Part shown: piece after piece, positions 37,601 through 52,600 of the stretch
Position numbering within the stretch: position 1 is the first letter of the stretch
How the letters are laid out: every line of letters begins with the position of its first letter
NCBI RefSeq assembly: GCF_021018805.1
Contig: NC_086248.1
Coordinates: 24,684,922 to 24,748,921 of the forward strand
Source: Prinia subflava
Taxonomy: Eukaryota > Chordata > Aves > Passeriformes > Cisticolidae
DNA length: 64,000 nt
Reading direction: 5' to 3'
Made by a program: the position numbers and the translations under genes
Notes under the pieces: model-generated
Told to the model about the DNA's origin: nothing
The model's database searches: none
The model's input: only the letters and a program-made list of their open reading frames with translations

Positions 37601-40600
37601 TCTATTAACCAGAAGTGATCACAGCACAGATTCTGGTAATTTATTTTTCCCCTTAAACTGGGTTTTTCCCCAGTACATACAAATCATCCTTTGGAATAAA
37701 AAATGGCCTTGTGACCACACAATTAGGCTGCTGAGTGCTTCCAGGGCCAGCAATCACTCCAGCTCCTTCTTTCAGATTAATAGTGTTCATGAAAATGAGT
37801 TCAATTTGAGATTTAAATATTGGTTCTTATCCTCACACTTGTTTATCCGTGCTTTTCTCTTGACTAGACAGTTTAATAATTTCATGTTCTAAATCATATT
37901 TTTTAATGGAAAAAAATGTATTTTCATTACTTTTGCTTTTCACTTTTAGGCTTTTTTACAGTTCCTTTAATTGATCTTTTCTGTATGTATCAGAATATAA
38001 ACAGAGGTGGCAAGCAAAGGGAAAAAACAAAGATTACTCTAAACAAAACTAATAAAAATAACATCTAAGAAATGACTGAAAATAAGTCATGTTTATGTTC
38101 ACTTCCCCAAATATTAGAATAAACAATTTTACTGGATAACACCGGGTAAACAATTATGTGCTGGTAAGACAGAAGATATTATTAGGAATTGTTTTCAATT
38201 TTTCTAGACTAAAACTAACATTAAGTATTAGAACAATCTAGCCAGCTCACAAACAACAAACTAAATTTTATTAGGTGTTTTACTCTAAAATCAGTTTCAT
38301 ATAGTAATATAAATGCATGCCTAAAACCTTTTTCAGAGGAAGAAAAATTTTGTTGACCAGTTGTAGTGTTCCAAGAAAATTAATAACAGATAGGGAAACT
38401 GGAAAGACTTTAGAGAAGAACATAAAAATGTGTTTGGGAAAAGAAAAGACTGACTTTGCAGGAAAAGCTTTTCATGCAAAAGCCATTTGATTAAACAAGA
38501 CCAACTACACAACTACCTGTAAGCCCATGGTGCTCTCAGAATTAAGAACTTGTTTCTCAGATTTCCCCAGGACATAAAACTAAAAACATTCAGATAAGCG
38601 AAGTTTCCCCAAACAAAAAAACTCAACCACAGCACAGAAAATGTGCTAGTCTTACCAGCAAATACAAAAGTAAAATAGAAAGAAAAAGAGAGAGGAATCT
38701 GTTTTCCTGTACAGTGGATCTAAAGGGTCTCTCACCATTCACAACTAAAAGGTTGCCTGGAATGCACCCAACAATCTACTCTAAGGAAAAATAATGTACT
38801 GGCCAAAGGTGCAGATGATGTAATTGGTTTGCAATTATGTCCTTACAAAGGACAAGTGCAAAAACTACAACTGATATTTCAGAAACATTCATCAGTCAAA
38901 AAAGTTATAGCATTTAGCTGCAAGCTTTTCAAAGAATTTAAATTCTTCAGCAAAGTGATATAATTTTTCCTGTAGTGGAGCTTTTTGATTCTCATTCAGA
39001 GATACTCTGGTAATGTTTTTTATGTTCAGAGAATGCCTGTCTTGGGTTATGTAACCAAAAACAAATGTGTATTCTATTTCATCTGTAGAAAGCAGTTGGG
39101 AGATGGTTTCTTTTTTTTTCTTTCTCTCTTGTACCTCCAGGAGGGAGGAGGGTGGATGTCTTCTGATAACAGACCAGCTGTTAAAACCAGGTGGGACAGT
39201 GTTTCTTAGCTCCTTTATCAACCTCGTCCACCCCTCTGGGGATATCTTCTGTTAATGGGCCATTAAGGCTCACCAGTGACATGACACATTACACCATCCC
39301 ATTGCGAGATGCACCACCCAGTGGGGAGGAGCCAACCATTCCCTACCCAGATAAAATGGGGACACAGAGACCCCAGATCATCCTCTTTTCCACTGGATTC
39401 TCAGAGGAATACTGGACTCATCTCACTGCCACTGACCGTGTTTACAGGATCATCTCAACTCCAACAGAACCACATCTGTCACTCCAGGAGCACTTATTTG
39501 GACTTATTTGCTTCCAACACCCTGGCAACAGGGTGTCAGGTCATATTCCTGACTCCGTCAGGGTTTTCTAAGACTTTTGTTTGTTTCCCTGCTTGTTGGG
39601 TTTTTTTATTATTACTGCATTTGCATTTTTAATATTCCTAGTAAAGAACTGTTATTACTATTCCCATATTTTTGCCTGAAAGCTCCTAATTGCAAAATGA
39701 TAATAATTTGGAGGGAGGGGGGTTTTACATTCTCCATTCCAAGGGAAACTCCAGTTTTCCCTGATACCTGTCTTCCCAAACCTAGATAATGCCCATCTAT
39801 ACACATTATGACTCACTCATGGGAAAAAGAAGCCACAACTGCCACATTACAAAATTACAGTAGGTCTACAGTATCAATTTATTTCTCCTTCATTATTCAC
39901 GCTGTTACAAATTCCAGTGCTTATACAAGTAAAGAAGGGAAGAAAAACAGCCTTGAAATGGTAACCTATTCATTAAAGTATGAAAGAGGCATAACAAATT
40001 GTTTCTAAAACAATACTGCTGTAGCTGATTGGATGCTTAAGAAATGAAGTCTTAATCTATTTGTTAGAAGACAGAAGAGAAACTGGCATTCTCCTGCCAA
40101 TATCCAGTCCATTTGACCTTCATTGAAGCTTACATGATATCTCTTTACTTTTCAAAATATCAGACTTACCTGGATTAAAGGCAGCTCTGTGATGCTTATC
40201 AGTGCTGCAAATCTTTTTCCAGAAATCAGCATGGTCAGAGTGTGAGGGACACCTTCCCCCATACATGTCTGTGTTAAGACAGCTTGTAAACCATTTATAG
40301 GAGATCAGAACTGCTCTTCATAAGCTTAAGTACCCCCAATTATCAATTGTAAAGTTATTCTGATTAAATACACTTCCCCATCTTAGAATACTTTAAAACC
40401 TGTATTTTCAGGATTGTCTAAAATCAAAATGCAGTATTTTAAAGCACTGATAGTTTCAACTCAGATTGTCTTCTCTAACTGGATCAAAAAACTCTTGAAT
40501 TTAATAGCCATCAAAAGCTATTTAAGAGCAAAAGTACAAAACCATTTTATATCACACGGAAAATGAGGATACTTTCTTGTTAGACTGGTGAAAAATTCAT

Positions 40601-43600
40601 ATGAACACTGCTCATCTGAACCATCAGGATTATTGTGCTCGGGTTTCAATATAACAAGTCCCATATTGTAAAACAGGGAAATAGTCAATATATAGAAACT
40701 ATTTTATTTTTTGTTTTCAGCATCTATTTCCTTCCTGTTAAACTAACTCTGCTTATAAATGGAATCACCACAGTTAAATGAACCAGTCTGGAACTAAAAA
40801 AATCTATATTTTTTAAATTTTACATGTATATCTACATATTTTGATGGACTACTTGAGGTAGCCCACAAAGAAATTCTATGAACCAAGGAGCAAGCCCTAA
40901 AAAGAACAGATAGGATTTTAGGCGACGCAAGGTGCTTTCTAGTGAACAAACTCTTAAGGACTAAAGACTGAAGGTGATAACATAACTGCTGCAAAGTAAT
41001 GCCAAGACCAACAGGAGCACTCATAGCCTGTTCTCTGCTTCATAACAGTATCCAACTGTAATATTTATAGTATTATACCTTGAAACAAAAATAATATGAT
41101 TGACATTCATACAACAATTACATGCAGATAGTGCTTAAATGATATTCAGAGTTTCAAAAAATGGAGACAAAATCATCTAAATTTCAAAAACCTGGTATGA
41201 GTGTTCCATGTTTTTTCTCCTGTTAGTTTTACATTTACAATATATGACTAAGTTTTTAGTACTCACAGGCTTACCATCTGGACCAGGCAGACCAGGATAA
41301 CCATGATTCCCAGGCTGCCCAGGGTCACCCTATGGAGAAGCAACATGTGAACACACAAAATATATAAGCATTTTAAAATTGTAAGTATTTTAAAATTAGC
41401 ACAAAATAACCTTAACCCTAACACATTCCACAGAACAGTCTCTACAAGTCCAGAGATCTACTACTGAGGAGCAATTCCTACAATGAAAAATAACTGATTT
41501 GAGGAGGGGGGGATATTCTCCCCAACTCCTTGTGGAGTGCTGGACAAAGAGAGTCCATACTTGGTTACAGCGTAAGTTTGACCCATCAGCTTAAAAGTTT
41601 TCTAGTCTTTTAGCACTTTAATGAACAGAAACACTTTTTATCAAATAGATGAAACAATCTTTAATAAAACTTCATTAATGAAGTAGTTCTTTCCTGAAGA
41701 AATCTCTCATTTGCTTTAGCTGAGCCTAATTCTTAAGACCAAAGCACTAAAAAGGTAAGAGCCAGGACTAAAACCTGCAAAATAATTAATTCCTCTCCAC
41801 ATACCAATTGCCATAAAAGAAGATATTTTTTAGATTTCTTCTTAAAAGTCCTTTGCAATTATTTTGATAACCACTGTTACAGATTAAAGTAAAAGAAAAA
41901 TTTCTTGCCAAGGCTTGCTGTTTATGGTGAGAAAGCAGGAACTTACCATGCTACTCAATATATTCTCTAGAGCATTGACTTTCTCTGTTTATTTTACTAA
42001 AAATTTTATACTAAAACTTAATGCTAAAAAAATCTTTTTTTTTTTTACTTGAACTCAGCAAAATCCAGTAAGACTTGATCTCTAAACCATTTTACTTCTG
42101 CAGGGGTATTAAGCAGGTACTTATTTCTTCAGGCTGAACCATCAAAAGACCTGTGAGTCAGTTACAACTCCAGAATTGTTATAAATAGGGAGGACATTAG
42201 AAGGGAAACAGGACACTAACTTTCAATGTGACTATGAAAAACATCATTTCACATACAAACCACAGACGTGTGATGCTGAACAAAGTGGAAGAGACTATAG
42301 AATAATGTCCTTTTTGAAAAGCGTAACAGTCACCATTTGCTAAATTAGTAATAAGTTACCCAGAAATATTGCTGTCCAAATTAAGAACTCCAGATGTGGG
42401 ATTTGAGCAAAATTAAATTTGCTTTCAAATATACTATTTAACTGTGAAATTTTGTGCTTTTAACTTGAAAAGCTTAAAATATCAGTTATTTGTATTTTGA
42501 AATCACTTTGATTCAATTCAAATTATTGTACTCCATTAATATCACCAACACAGAAATTAAGTGTAAATTCATATGGTTCTAGAGTCCAGTATTCAAAAGT
42601 TAATAAATACTATAACTTAGATAAGCTATTTAACACTAAATCGGTTTTTAAATTTCTGCAGCCGTTTGTGTGAGGCACCATCTTGTCACCTCTATTATTC
42701 AACTATCCCCAAACAAATATTACAGTGCATGGTAGTTGAGAAAAATTGCACATAATGCAACAGGTATAGGTCATCCGAGTTCTGAAATTCCATATTACTT
42801 CATACTTTAGAGGAATTGGTCTTCCATTCTTTTAAAATTATAAATATTTCATTCTCTCTCCCACTTTTTTTCTCTAATATAGTAAAAAGAGAATAAAAAA
42901 AGGTAAAAGACTACAGAAATTCTATTACATGAAACAATAACAATGATCTCTGTGTTGCACATTTCAATTCCCTGATCAGAAACCTTTTCCACTGTATCAA
43001 GAAGCCCTTTGATTTGAGGTAGCTAGAGCAGACTGTAACCTCTTTTATGATGACAGCAGAGAAGGTTTTTATCCATTTGCTTAATGAAACACAAATGATT
43101 TGGGGTTTTCTTGTCTGCATTTATAAATAATTTTGTAAACACTGCTTAGCACAGTTGTTGAGAAAGGTACTAAAGCAAATACTGGGGATTTGAGTTTGCC
43201 AAGTAAGACTTCTGCAACTCAAGTCTACTTATTTTAGTTCTTCATCAGCACAGAAAGGAAGTCATCAGCACAGCTAATGTGCAACTCTCCCAGTAAGCAT
43301 CTAGTTCATTCTTTTACAAAGAAGGAAGGAACCCCCCTCTCCATTAAAAGACGTTTGTTAGAAAATCATTTCATCCTCAATTAACAGTTCTACATCGTTT
43401 GCTGAAGAGTAGCAGGGAAACACAGCTGACACATTCAACAAGACAGAACAGAGACTTACTTTGGGGCCTGGAGGTCCTTGCTTTCCTGGTGGGCATATGC
43501 AGGGGGCAGGTGTTGAGCCTACATCACTGGGACCATTCATGCACTACCAAGAGTGAAAACAGCCATCAGCACACACACCAAGGCAGCCAACAAACTTACT

Positions 43601-46600
43601 GAACACTATGTGAGGCTGACTTTCCTTAGGCTGCCTTTCACTTAGGTCTTGGCATTCACTCTCTTGTTCAGCTGGAAGTTCTGCTTATCTGAATATTGCC
43701 CTCCAACTACTTTTCATGCACAAAATAATTTTATTCAGAATAAAAATAAAAAAACTTAAGTACCAATATTGGGCTGATACCTGTAACTTTGTTTTGTTTA
43801 CAGCTTGATAATTTTTTATCTTGCAACATGAAAGACACTTCTCTTACCTAATCTATATTCGTAATTTAAAGTGTAATCAATTCTCAAATATATCAATTTA
43901 ATTAAAAATGTGTAAAATTATGTAAAATATCATATGTATAGCATAATGATCCCAACCATTGGCATGCTATCATGTGCAGCGAGCCTGTAAAGGAAATAAA
44001 CCCCAAGTCTCATACCTCCTAGGCATGTGTTCCCACTATGAAGTTACTGGAGGGGAGGCAGGACACAGCTGCTACCACTGACTCCTGGAGGTCACTAGTC
44101 CTGGTCCCAAGTGTGCCCATCCTACAAAGAGCATTAGGTGACCTCCTCCAAACCATGCTCCCTGCAGTACTAAATACTAAACCTTGGCAAAACCACATAA
44201 CCCTCTAGAATTTCTTTTCTTGTGGTATTTACTTCTCACCACTAAGCCCCACATGAAATTTCAGTGCTTTACTCAGGCAGGCAAGGGGAGAGCTACTAAA
44301 TCCAATCTATTATAGGTACATCTGTGCTAAATCTCTGTGTTGGAGTTAGAGTCAGTAAAGTCTTTTTCACCCATCAACCCTAACCCAGCAAGTTCTTAGA
44401 CCTATGGAAAGGCAAAAATTTAAGAATCCAAGCAAAAAAAGTGGTTTTTTTGTATTTATTATCTAAAAATCTCCACCGCATTTTACTCATATTTTCTAGA
44501 ATAATGACACCTTTTAAGACATTTATTGAATGGAATTTTTTCTCAGGTTCAAATGATTGATGAAAACACAAACCCATGCTTCCTTTGCAATGGTACAGGT
44601 TGGGAGTTACAGGTAAGGTTAGGGAAGTTGTCATTAAGTCTTCAGATAAGCTCCTGTTCAGGGAGTGCCCATTAGCACAATGCAGGTAACAGCTACCTGA
44701 CCATGCATATCCCCCATCCCCCTGCAAACAGCAGCAGATGAATTGAACTGGGGGAAAACATCAGACCATTTGTTCTAATGAACATGTGTTTTTTCAAAAA
44801 TATCATTTTTTATTTGTCTGCTGACTACAGTTCAAGCAAGGGAAGTCCAGCACTCTTAAGCTCAGCAAATCTCTGTCCCCTTTTGAAAACAAAGTGTATA
44901 TTACCTAGAATAATAAGAAGCTTATAAAAAGTCCAATACTACCTTAAACTGAGTTTGAGTAGTTTAGGATCAAGCCTACCTCTCCATTCTGAAACAAAAG
45001 AAACACATTTTAAGAGTACAATAATATTTCTAAAAAGAAAATACATTCATTTGGAAACAATATCAAAACCAATCATAACTTTTGAGATGTAACTGTCAAG
45101 AAATGATTAATTCAAATTTTTAAACTTTCTGAGACTTACGTGCAGCTGCTGACAATGCAATATGAAATTAATTTAGTTAATTGTGTTTAAGGGTCTGTCA
45201 ATGGGCGTTAGCAGCAGCAATTTTTAAAAGATAATGACAGAATTAATACTAAACCATGTGAGTATTTACACACCAAATGTTTAGATTTCAGTCAAACCTT
45301 TTACTAGAAGTAATTTCTCATCAAAAATATCCTCTGCTTGTTCATTCATGTCAGAGGATGTACCAAAATATTTCTGAAATCTCTGCTCTCTGCCTGAATC
45401 CTGTATCTGGGAAAACACAGAGCAGCACAGAGGCAAGGCTGGCTTTTTTTTGCTTTCCTGTGACTGCATTAGACTCTGCTATCAATTGATTTTTGTTCCA
45501 GTATCTGCAACACTACAGAGCAATCCAACCTCAAATACTTCAGAGTAACAACCATGAAACTGTCTGTCTTAATAATTTAGTAGCCACCATTAGCTGCACG
45601 GTCCACAGGAGCATTCTAATGCACATAGCCACTGCAGATTTCATACATGCTCTGTAGACACAGAGCTATCTCTGTATTCAATTTTCAGCTTAAGCAACCC
45701 CTTGAGAAAGTTTTCATTTTCCACGGATCATAGAAGGAGCATAAAATTACTATGCAGCTAGGTAGCTCTGGGAAGGGGGATTAATTTGGGCTGTAATTAG
45801 TACATGAAGCCTCTGCTTATTTCAGGAACTCTGACAGAATACAACCACAAACCACATATTCCTCCTTGAAGACCATCCAACATTTTTATTTTCTGAAGGA
45901 GTCCAGAATCACATGGGCAAAGTCCAAATTTAATTTACAAAAACAGACAGGGAAACTAAAATGGCAAAAAGCAATCTTTTGGCTTCAATTCCTTGATAAA
46001 TTGCAGAGAACATAAGATATGAAAGGCTTTTCAGTGTTTGCTTTCTTTATGCAAGATGTTTTCATTTGATTGCTTTTCATATCCTACTTTTAATTTGTAA
46101 AGAGCAAAAAGATATGTGGTGCATCTAAATAGCCATTTACTTTATTTTCTTCAAGACTCAAAGCCAATTTTACAAAGGTGTTCCTGGACCTGCTAGTTCT
46201 TGACACAGAGTCAGAGGTCAGAACAGTTAATAACCCATTCACCTATTTGCTTCTTGACTGAAAGCTGAAAAAGCCCTGATAAGGATGCATTAGACACACC
46301 AGCCCCAAAGAAAAAGAAGAAAAAACAGACTAGTTGGCAGTATGTACCAGTCTGACAAGAAAGAAAATCTGGATGCTGGAGATTCAATGGTTCTATTGTC
46401 AAACCAGCAAAATGATACTAAATCAAATCACAACATGTGGAATGTGGGTCTACATAGTAAGATACTGGCAGCTGATAATCCTTAGCCTAATTTATTTTAG
46501 CCACCAAACAGAGAAGAGCATTTTGAATCTGTATGTTTAAATCAATCTCTTGCTTATGCTTTGAGATAGGAACTGAATGCTTAAATCCCACCCTGCCAGT

Positions 46601-49600
46601 CATGATTGGTTTCCAAATCTGTTTGCATATGGTTTATATTTCAGTGCATAATTAACTATAAGAGGACCAAGAGAGGGCCAAAGGGTCCCCATAAGCTTGC
46701 TAATTATGCATGTGAATCATAAAGTCTTGATTTTATTTGTCTTATACTTAACATACTTCTTGAAATCGTGGCAACATTTCAGATTTGGGATATTTATCAC
46801 AGACCTCAGCATAGATATTTCTAATGGGAGAAAGTGATTTAGAAATACAGATTTGCTGGTTATGTACCAAAATTTCACAGATTAAATGACCTGACAAGCA
46901 GCAAGGAGTATATCAGTAAAGTTCAAAAGTCATATTTAAAGAATTTTACACTGAAGAAAACTAGAAGTTTTATTATTCTATAATGCTTAAAATCTGAAAT
47001 TTTAAGAGAGGATTCTGAGATTCTTCTATAGTCAGATATCAAATTTACACCATTAAATATCGTAAACTAAAACAACTTGTAAAACACCTTGTAAGAAAAA
47101 AGGCTTAAAACAGACAAAAGTCTGTGTCACTTGATATTGCACAGGTAACAAGCATGTGTTTGCACCAGCTGTATTAATATAGGGTAATTTATTTTAAAAC
47201 TTCATTAAGTCAGCTTATAACAATGATCTGTAAAAAAATGCCAAGTAGTCCTCAAAAGTTCATCTATCATACTCACAAATCCTGGGATCTCACAGACTGT
47301 TTCTCGATTATTTTGCTCTGGGTCACAGTAGATTCGCAGTTTTTGTATATCAAACTGTAATTCAAAACATAAAAGACTCTTTAGAGGTCTGTGCATTCAC
47401 TACAGTTAAAAATCAATTAAATATTAAGAAATATACAGAATTTTTTAGGCTATTCACAATGCTTATATATGTGCAACCAATTAAATATACTGTAACAGAA
47501 TTATTTAAATAAAAATAATCAATCTAAGAATTTTTTAAAAATAACAGAAATCACCATCCATATTCCCTGGGAATTAATCCAAACACATGCAGCACAAACT
47601 ACGCTGGCTGCCAATATCACTGAGGAAACAAGTTAATAGCACAGCCAAGCTCAACCTCCTTCTTTTTACCCTAACAGACCTGCAAAGATGCTCCTACACA
47701 GACCTGCTCATATCAGATGTAGGGTTAGTAAATTCTGGTGAAGCAGGTGAAGGCATCCCTAATGCTTCACAAATAAAAATTCTTTTTGAATAAAAACACT
47801 GGCATCAGGTAAACAAAACTTTTTGCCATTCATCTTTGTTTCTACATTCCAAAAAAAAATGAAACCACTGTCAGTTTTTCTAGTATAATCTGTCATGACT
47901 GCAAAGCAAGGAGAAGGAAACTTGACCAAAATTTTCCCTCTTTTACCAGCATACACTGATGGAAGGACATCATATTCAAATGTCAACCAGAGGAAGTTCC
48001 CTACTTTGAGACACTGTTTCCCAAATTCAGGCAACCACGTTGCATTAATTTTCTCCTTGGAAAAAGTGAGATCCCTTAAGCATCCATGTCACAGGATACA
48101 TCTCTTGTGCTAAGTCCTCCTGACCATTTTTATTCTTTCTTAAGTATTACACCTTTGTATACTAAATTTCAGTCTACTCTATGTTAGAAGAGTAAATTCA
48201 AGAGAACAGAAGCCACCAATGCAATGTTAACTTACAACAGAATTACTGAATTATTGTAGTTTTAGCATATGCCTACCTGTACCGTTTCCTCCTTTCCAGA
48301 ATACTTTCCTATTTGGGTTAGGCCACTGATGTAAATACCTAAAACAGGATGTAATGGCTTTGTTTCAATCTCTTGGCCATCTATATATAAAGTTACAAAG
48401 TCTTCTGTTACTAAGAGACGAATTTGATGCCAGGCTTCATCAAACAATGTCTAAGAAAAATGAAGAAAACAGCATTGTTTAAAACAAAATGCCTTCAATT
48501 TTAATAACCATAAAACTGCACTTCAACAATCAGACTGCTGTTAATGGTTGAGATGATAGAGGCTGCAAATAATTCTAAACTATATAGGCAAATAAAGCAT
48601 TGCCTAATAATATTGTAATTGAAAATATGACAATTGATAGTAATTAATCCTTATTTCAGAATTCTTTTATAACTCACATAGATTTTTTTAGTCTATGACC
48701 TTAAACATGCTCAAACCCGTGTTTATTAAAAATATGCAGCCAGAAGCCTCTTTATCTGCAGTGGTTTAATGTCTCGAACACTTCAGGTCATCAATCATGG
48801 TGAAAAAGAATTGGTACTTGTGATAAATTGATAAGTGATAAATTATCATAAAGGTTTATTAAAGAAAAATGTTCATTAAGAGTATATTGACATTTATACT
48901 GTGTTTAGATACATAGTTTTTAGACACAGGTCTAAAAAAGCCATGAAATTATTGTCCTCCAAAACAGCAAGGCAAGCATGGAGAAACAAACAAAACAACC
49001 AAAAAAACCAAACACGAAAGTTGTGTTTTCCTGGTGAAGTTCATGGATATCTGGGACTGCATGAATGAGACTGATTTGTCTGTGCAGCTCCAAGAAATAG
49101 ATAAATACAAATTGATTACTGACTTGAACCTGAATTTGCTAGCAGTTTCCTGTAAATCAAGTTTAACATAGCTTCTTAAAAAAATAAAAAAATATTTTGC
49201 CTACTAATAATTATTAAAAGGTAGAGGAAATTTGGAAAGAAAGAGCAAAAATTCTCCATCCAGTGACAGAAGAATAAAATACTTCTCCCTAGAAAAAGCT
49301 TAGTAGTTAAGACCTATTCCTTGGATAAGAGTCCTTCCTTCAATGAGGATTTATATTTAAAATTCCTTCAGCCTGATTTGGAGCAGGGATTTGAATGCAG
49401 GCCTCCACTTCCCAGAAAAGTTGAACCCACTTGGCCATGAAGTGCTCCAGCAGCAAATCTTTCCCAGTCTTTGTCTGCTGAATTAGGCCTCTCTGTTCAC
49501 TTAAACAATACTACCTGTGGCAGGAAGGGCAATCTCTGGGCTGCACATATTCCTGCTACAAATACAAGAATAGGGTCATTCAATCTCCATTCCTCTGTCT

Positions 49601-52600
49601 CATCTGCAGCTAAGACAATCCTTCTTATAAGAGTGGAATACTTTACTAGAAACTACTGAAGAAAGATTGAAAGACGACTGTCAGATTGTACTAGAAATTG
49701 GTTTCCTCAAAGAGGGGAATAGCGGAATAATGCATACTTAAAGAAGTATTCCAGCATGACAGTAGCATACTCCTTACCTTTACATGAGGTGCAGCAAATG
49801 TAATAACTTGTGTGCCATTTATTAAACTTGTTGTAGTGAATGATAATGTTTTCTCTTCTCCATTAACAGTAACTGCTATCTGTGGTCTCTTATCTAGACT
49901 CAGGATTCTCCACAAATCCCATGTCTTTTTGACTTTAAATCTTTGAGTGGAAACAAACACATAGGATGGAGGGAGACCTTCTGGAAACACATTCCTAAAT
50001 AAGGGGGAAGGGTGGAAAAAACAAGACAGTACTTGAACATTCATATAAATCTTAAAATAAGTCCTTCTCACTTAAAGAAACAAAAAAACCCTTATTGAAT
50101 ATAGAAGCATATTTACAAAATTCAATACCTGGTTAATTCTGAAAGGTCAACACGTGAGGTTACTTCATAAGCTTTTGCATTAGTGGTTGATATTTGAATT
50201 CTCTTTTTAACTTTTTTTTTCACACCTAATCCTACAAGAATGTCAAATCCTTTTTCATCTCGAGCTGCCACTGGAATTCTTGTCGGACAAACAGATTCTG
50301 CAAAGTAATAAATGCAAGGACAGTCCAAAATATGACTTAAAAACTTTCAAAAAAAGTAGCCTCCCACCCAACTAGGTTTTTTTTTTTCTGCCTTTCAAGA
50401 AATAAAAAGAGAACTGAGAAATGTACAACATGAGACAAGTGTTATGCAGGATCCTCAAGGACTTGAAGCAAGAATATTAAGATGTCATATTTTACTGCAA
50501 TTACATTCACATACTATTTTGAATTGTCACTAATTGTAGTTAAAGGGTATTACAATATCTGGCTAATAAATACATTGAATTTCATTTCTAAAGTTGCACG
50601 GTTCCAAAATTATATAAAATTATAGATGTTAATTTCCAAGATGCACTAACAATTTGAATTCAGCATCCCTCCCAACTATAAAATCAGTTTGAAAATGGAC
50701 GAAGCTTTATCTTCATTTCACTTAACTCAAAATAGACTCTGAGCTGTTTTGTCTGTTACACTGAAATCTACTTGAAGTTATTCTCACTGGAAAAATAGTG
50801 TGTGATGCATTTTCTGTGGATGAGTAAGTTAGCTACACATTATCTTGGTTAATTATCCTTACACAAAAACAGTGGACCTAAGTTGTCTCAAACAAAAAAA
50901 AAAGAAAAAGAGAGAAGACAGTGAAATTTAATACTAAAACAAACATTAGGGTAATAAATCAATGAAAAGAAAGTTTTTTGTTTTATTAAAATCATGCTAA
51001 ACAGTTTACAATAAATATCACTATTCACTTCCCACTATTTCTTCAGAAAAGCCTCAGTTCATAGACAGGGAAGAGATTAGGAATACATTCCAAAAAAGGG
51101 GTGGAGAGTTCCTATCTCCATCTGGAAAAGCCATGGGCTGGAAAACTCCTGTCTCTGAGCCAGGGAATTATCAGCTCAAAGGTCTCGACTGGCTTCTTTG
51201 CATAATATGAGCAACACTGCATGACTTCCCTTTCTAACCAACCCCAGGGCAGTGAGAAGCTACCCCTTTCTGTGGGGGAAGCAGGACAAATATGCTCTAA
51301 GAAAATCCCACTAATTTTCTGCACAACTTGTCTGTCGTGGGAAAGGACGATCCATGTCACAGGTACTTGGGAGCAGCAGCAAGAAGCCACATAAAATCCC
51401 CTTAGTTTTCTTTTCCTCCCTGCAGCAAAATGACACCTGACTTTCAAATGAAAAATAAACTGTCTCTCTGTTCTACAAGACAGAACTGCAAGAACTCTGT
51501 CCACATTTTGGAAATTAAGATATCTACCTCCTGAATACTTTAAAAAAAAACAACACAACAACAACAACAACAACAAAAAAAAAAAAAAAAAACCCAAAAA
51601 AACCCACCAAGTCCAACAAAACTTTCCTTCTCATTCTTCTCAAAACACAGACTTAAGTCAACATACTTATGTTATTAAGTAAGAGTAATATGACTTTTTC
51701 CAGGTTTCTTCAAGTGAGCATTGTTCATGAAACTATTTTCTAAATTCGTTTATTGCAAAGCTGGATAATGGATATATCATGATTAATAGAGATTACAGAT
51801 AATCACATACATATACACCGACAAGTATAGGGACTCCTATTAGCTAGAATATTATAAATTTGGTGTAAAATCAAAAACTAAAGGCAGAAATAGGAATACT
51901 TTATGTAAGAGGGACAATATTATGGATCAGGGTCAAAATAGCCAATACCAACCAACCAAATTAAGCATGTCTAAAATTAAACATTAACAAACTATATTTT
52001 CTTTCCCTTAGCACATTGCTGAATTACACGAAAAATTCCCAGTTAGGTAAGACCTTTCTGGGTCTTCTGGATAATCTTTTGGCAAAGACTATTTTGATAA
52101 CTTGATGCTTTGAGCCGTTGTACAGCATGCAGAAATCAATGGCAAAATTAAGAGCTGACTTCCATTGGAAATGGAGTTGTATTTCCAGTCCAAAGCATCA
52201 GTCACTCAACTCTAGCCTTTTCTGAAACCTTGTTGCCTTTTAGTGTTTTTACATAGTTTTCAGATGCTTATTTTCCATCCTAAAGCATGAAAAAACTTTA
52301 TGATGTTAAATCCCAGTATCTGGGACAAAGCAACTTTTCTCTGCATTCTCCAGACAAAATCCTGTGGTCTGCACTGAGTTTTCTTTCTAAATGCATTCCT
52401 GAAACACTTTTTTATTATTATTTTTGGTATAGCATATTAATAGTACAAGAACATTTGACTTTCAGAATAAATTTTAAATATCCCTTAAATATTTGGCACA
52501 GTTCTGGTTGACAGGTTCAAGAAGTCTTTTTTTCCCCCTAAAACAAACACTGAAGTCCCCAAAAGGCATACTAGAGCCCACCACTTGCAAGCCTCTTCCT

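Larger units (their letters stand above)
32135..41266 (-). other. COL21A1 intron c9-c10, 9.1 kb
   Basis: The second largest intron. It contains two LTRs (34312-35097 and 39038-39788), an A/T-rich low-complexity tract (36000-36076) and a possible old repeat near 35165. The rest is unassigned. Confidence 0.7.

Noticed and set aside
38892..39632. Open frames of 107-126 codons near 39 kb
   Set aside because: They lie within or across the edge of a solo LTR and do not resemble any retroviral or host protein.
51112..51597. 161-codon minus-strand open frame with a Phe/Leu-rich start
   Set aside because: The apparent hydrophobic leader is the poly-A/CAA tract read in reverse; the rest matches no family I know.
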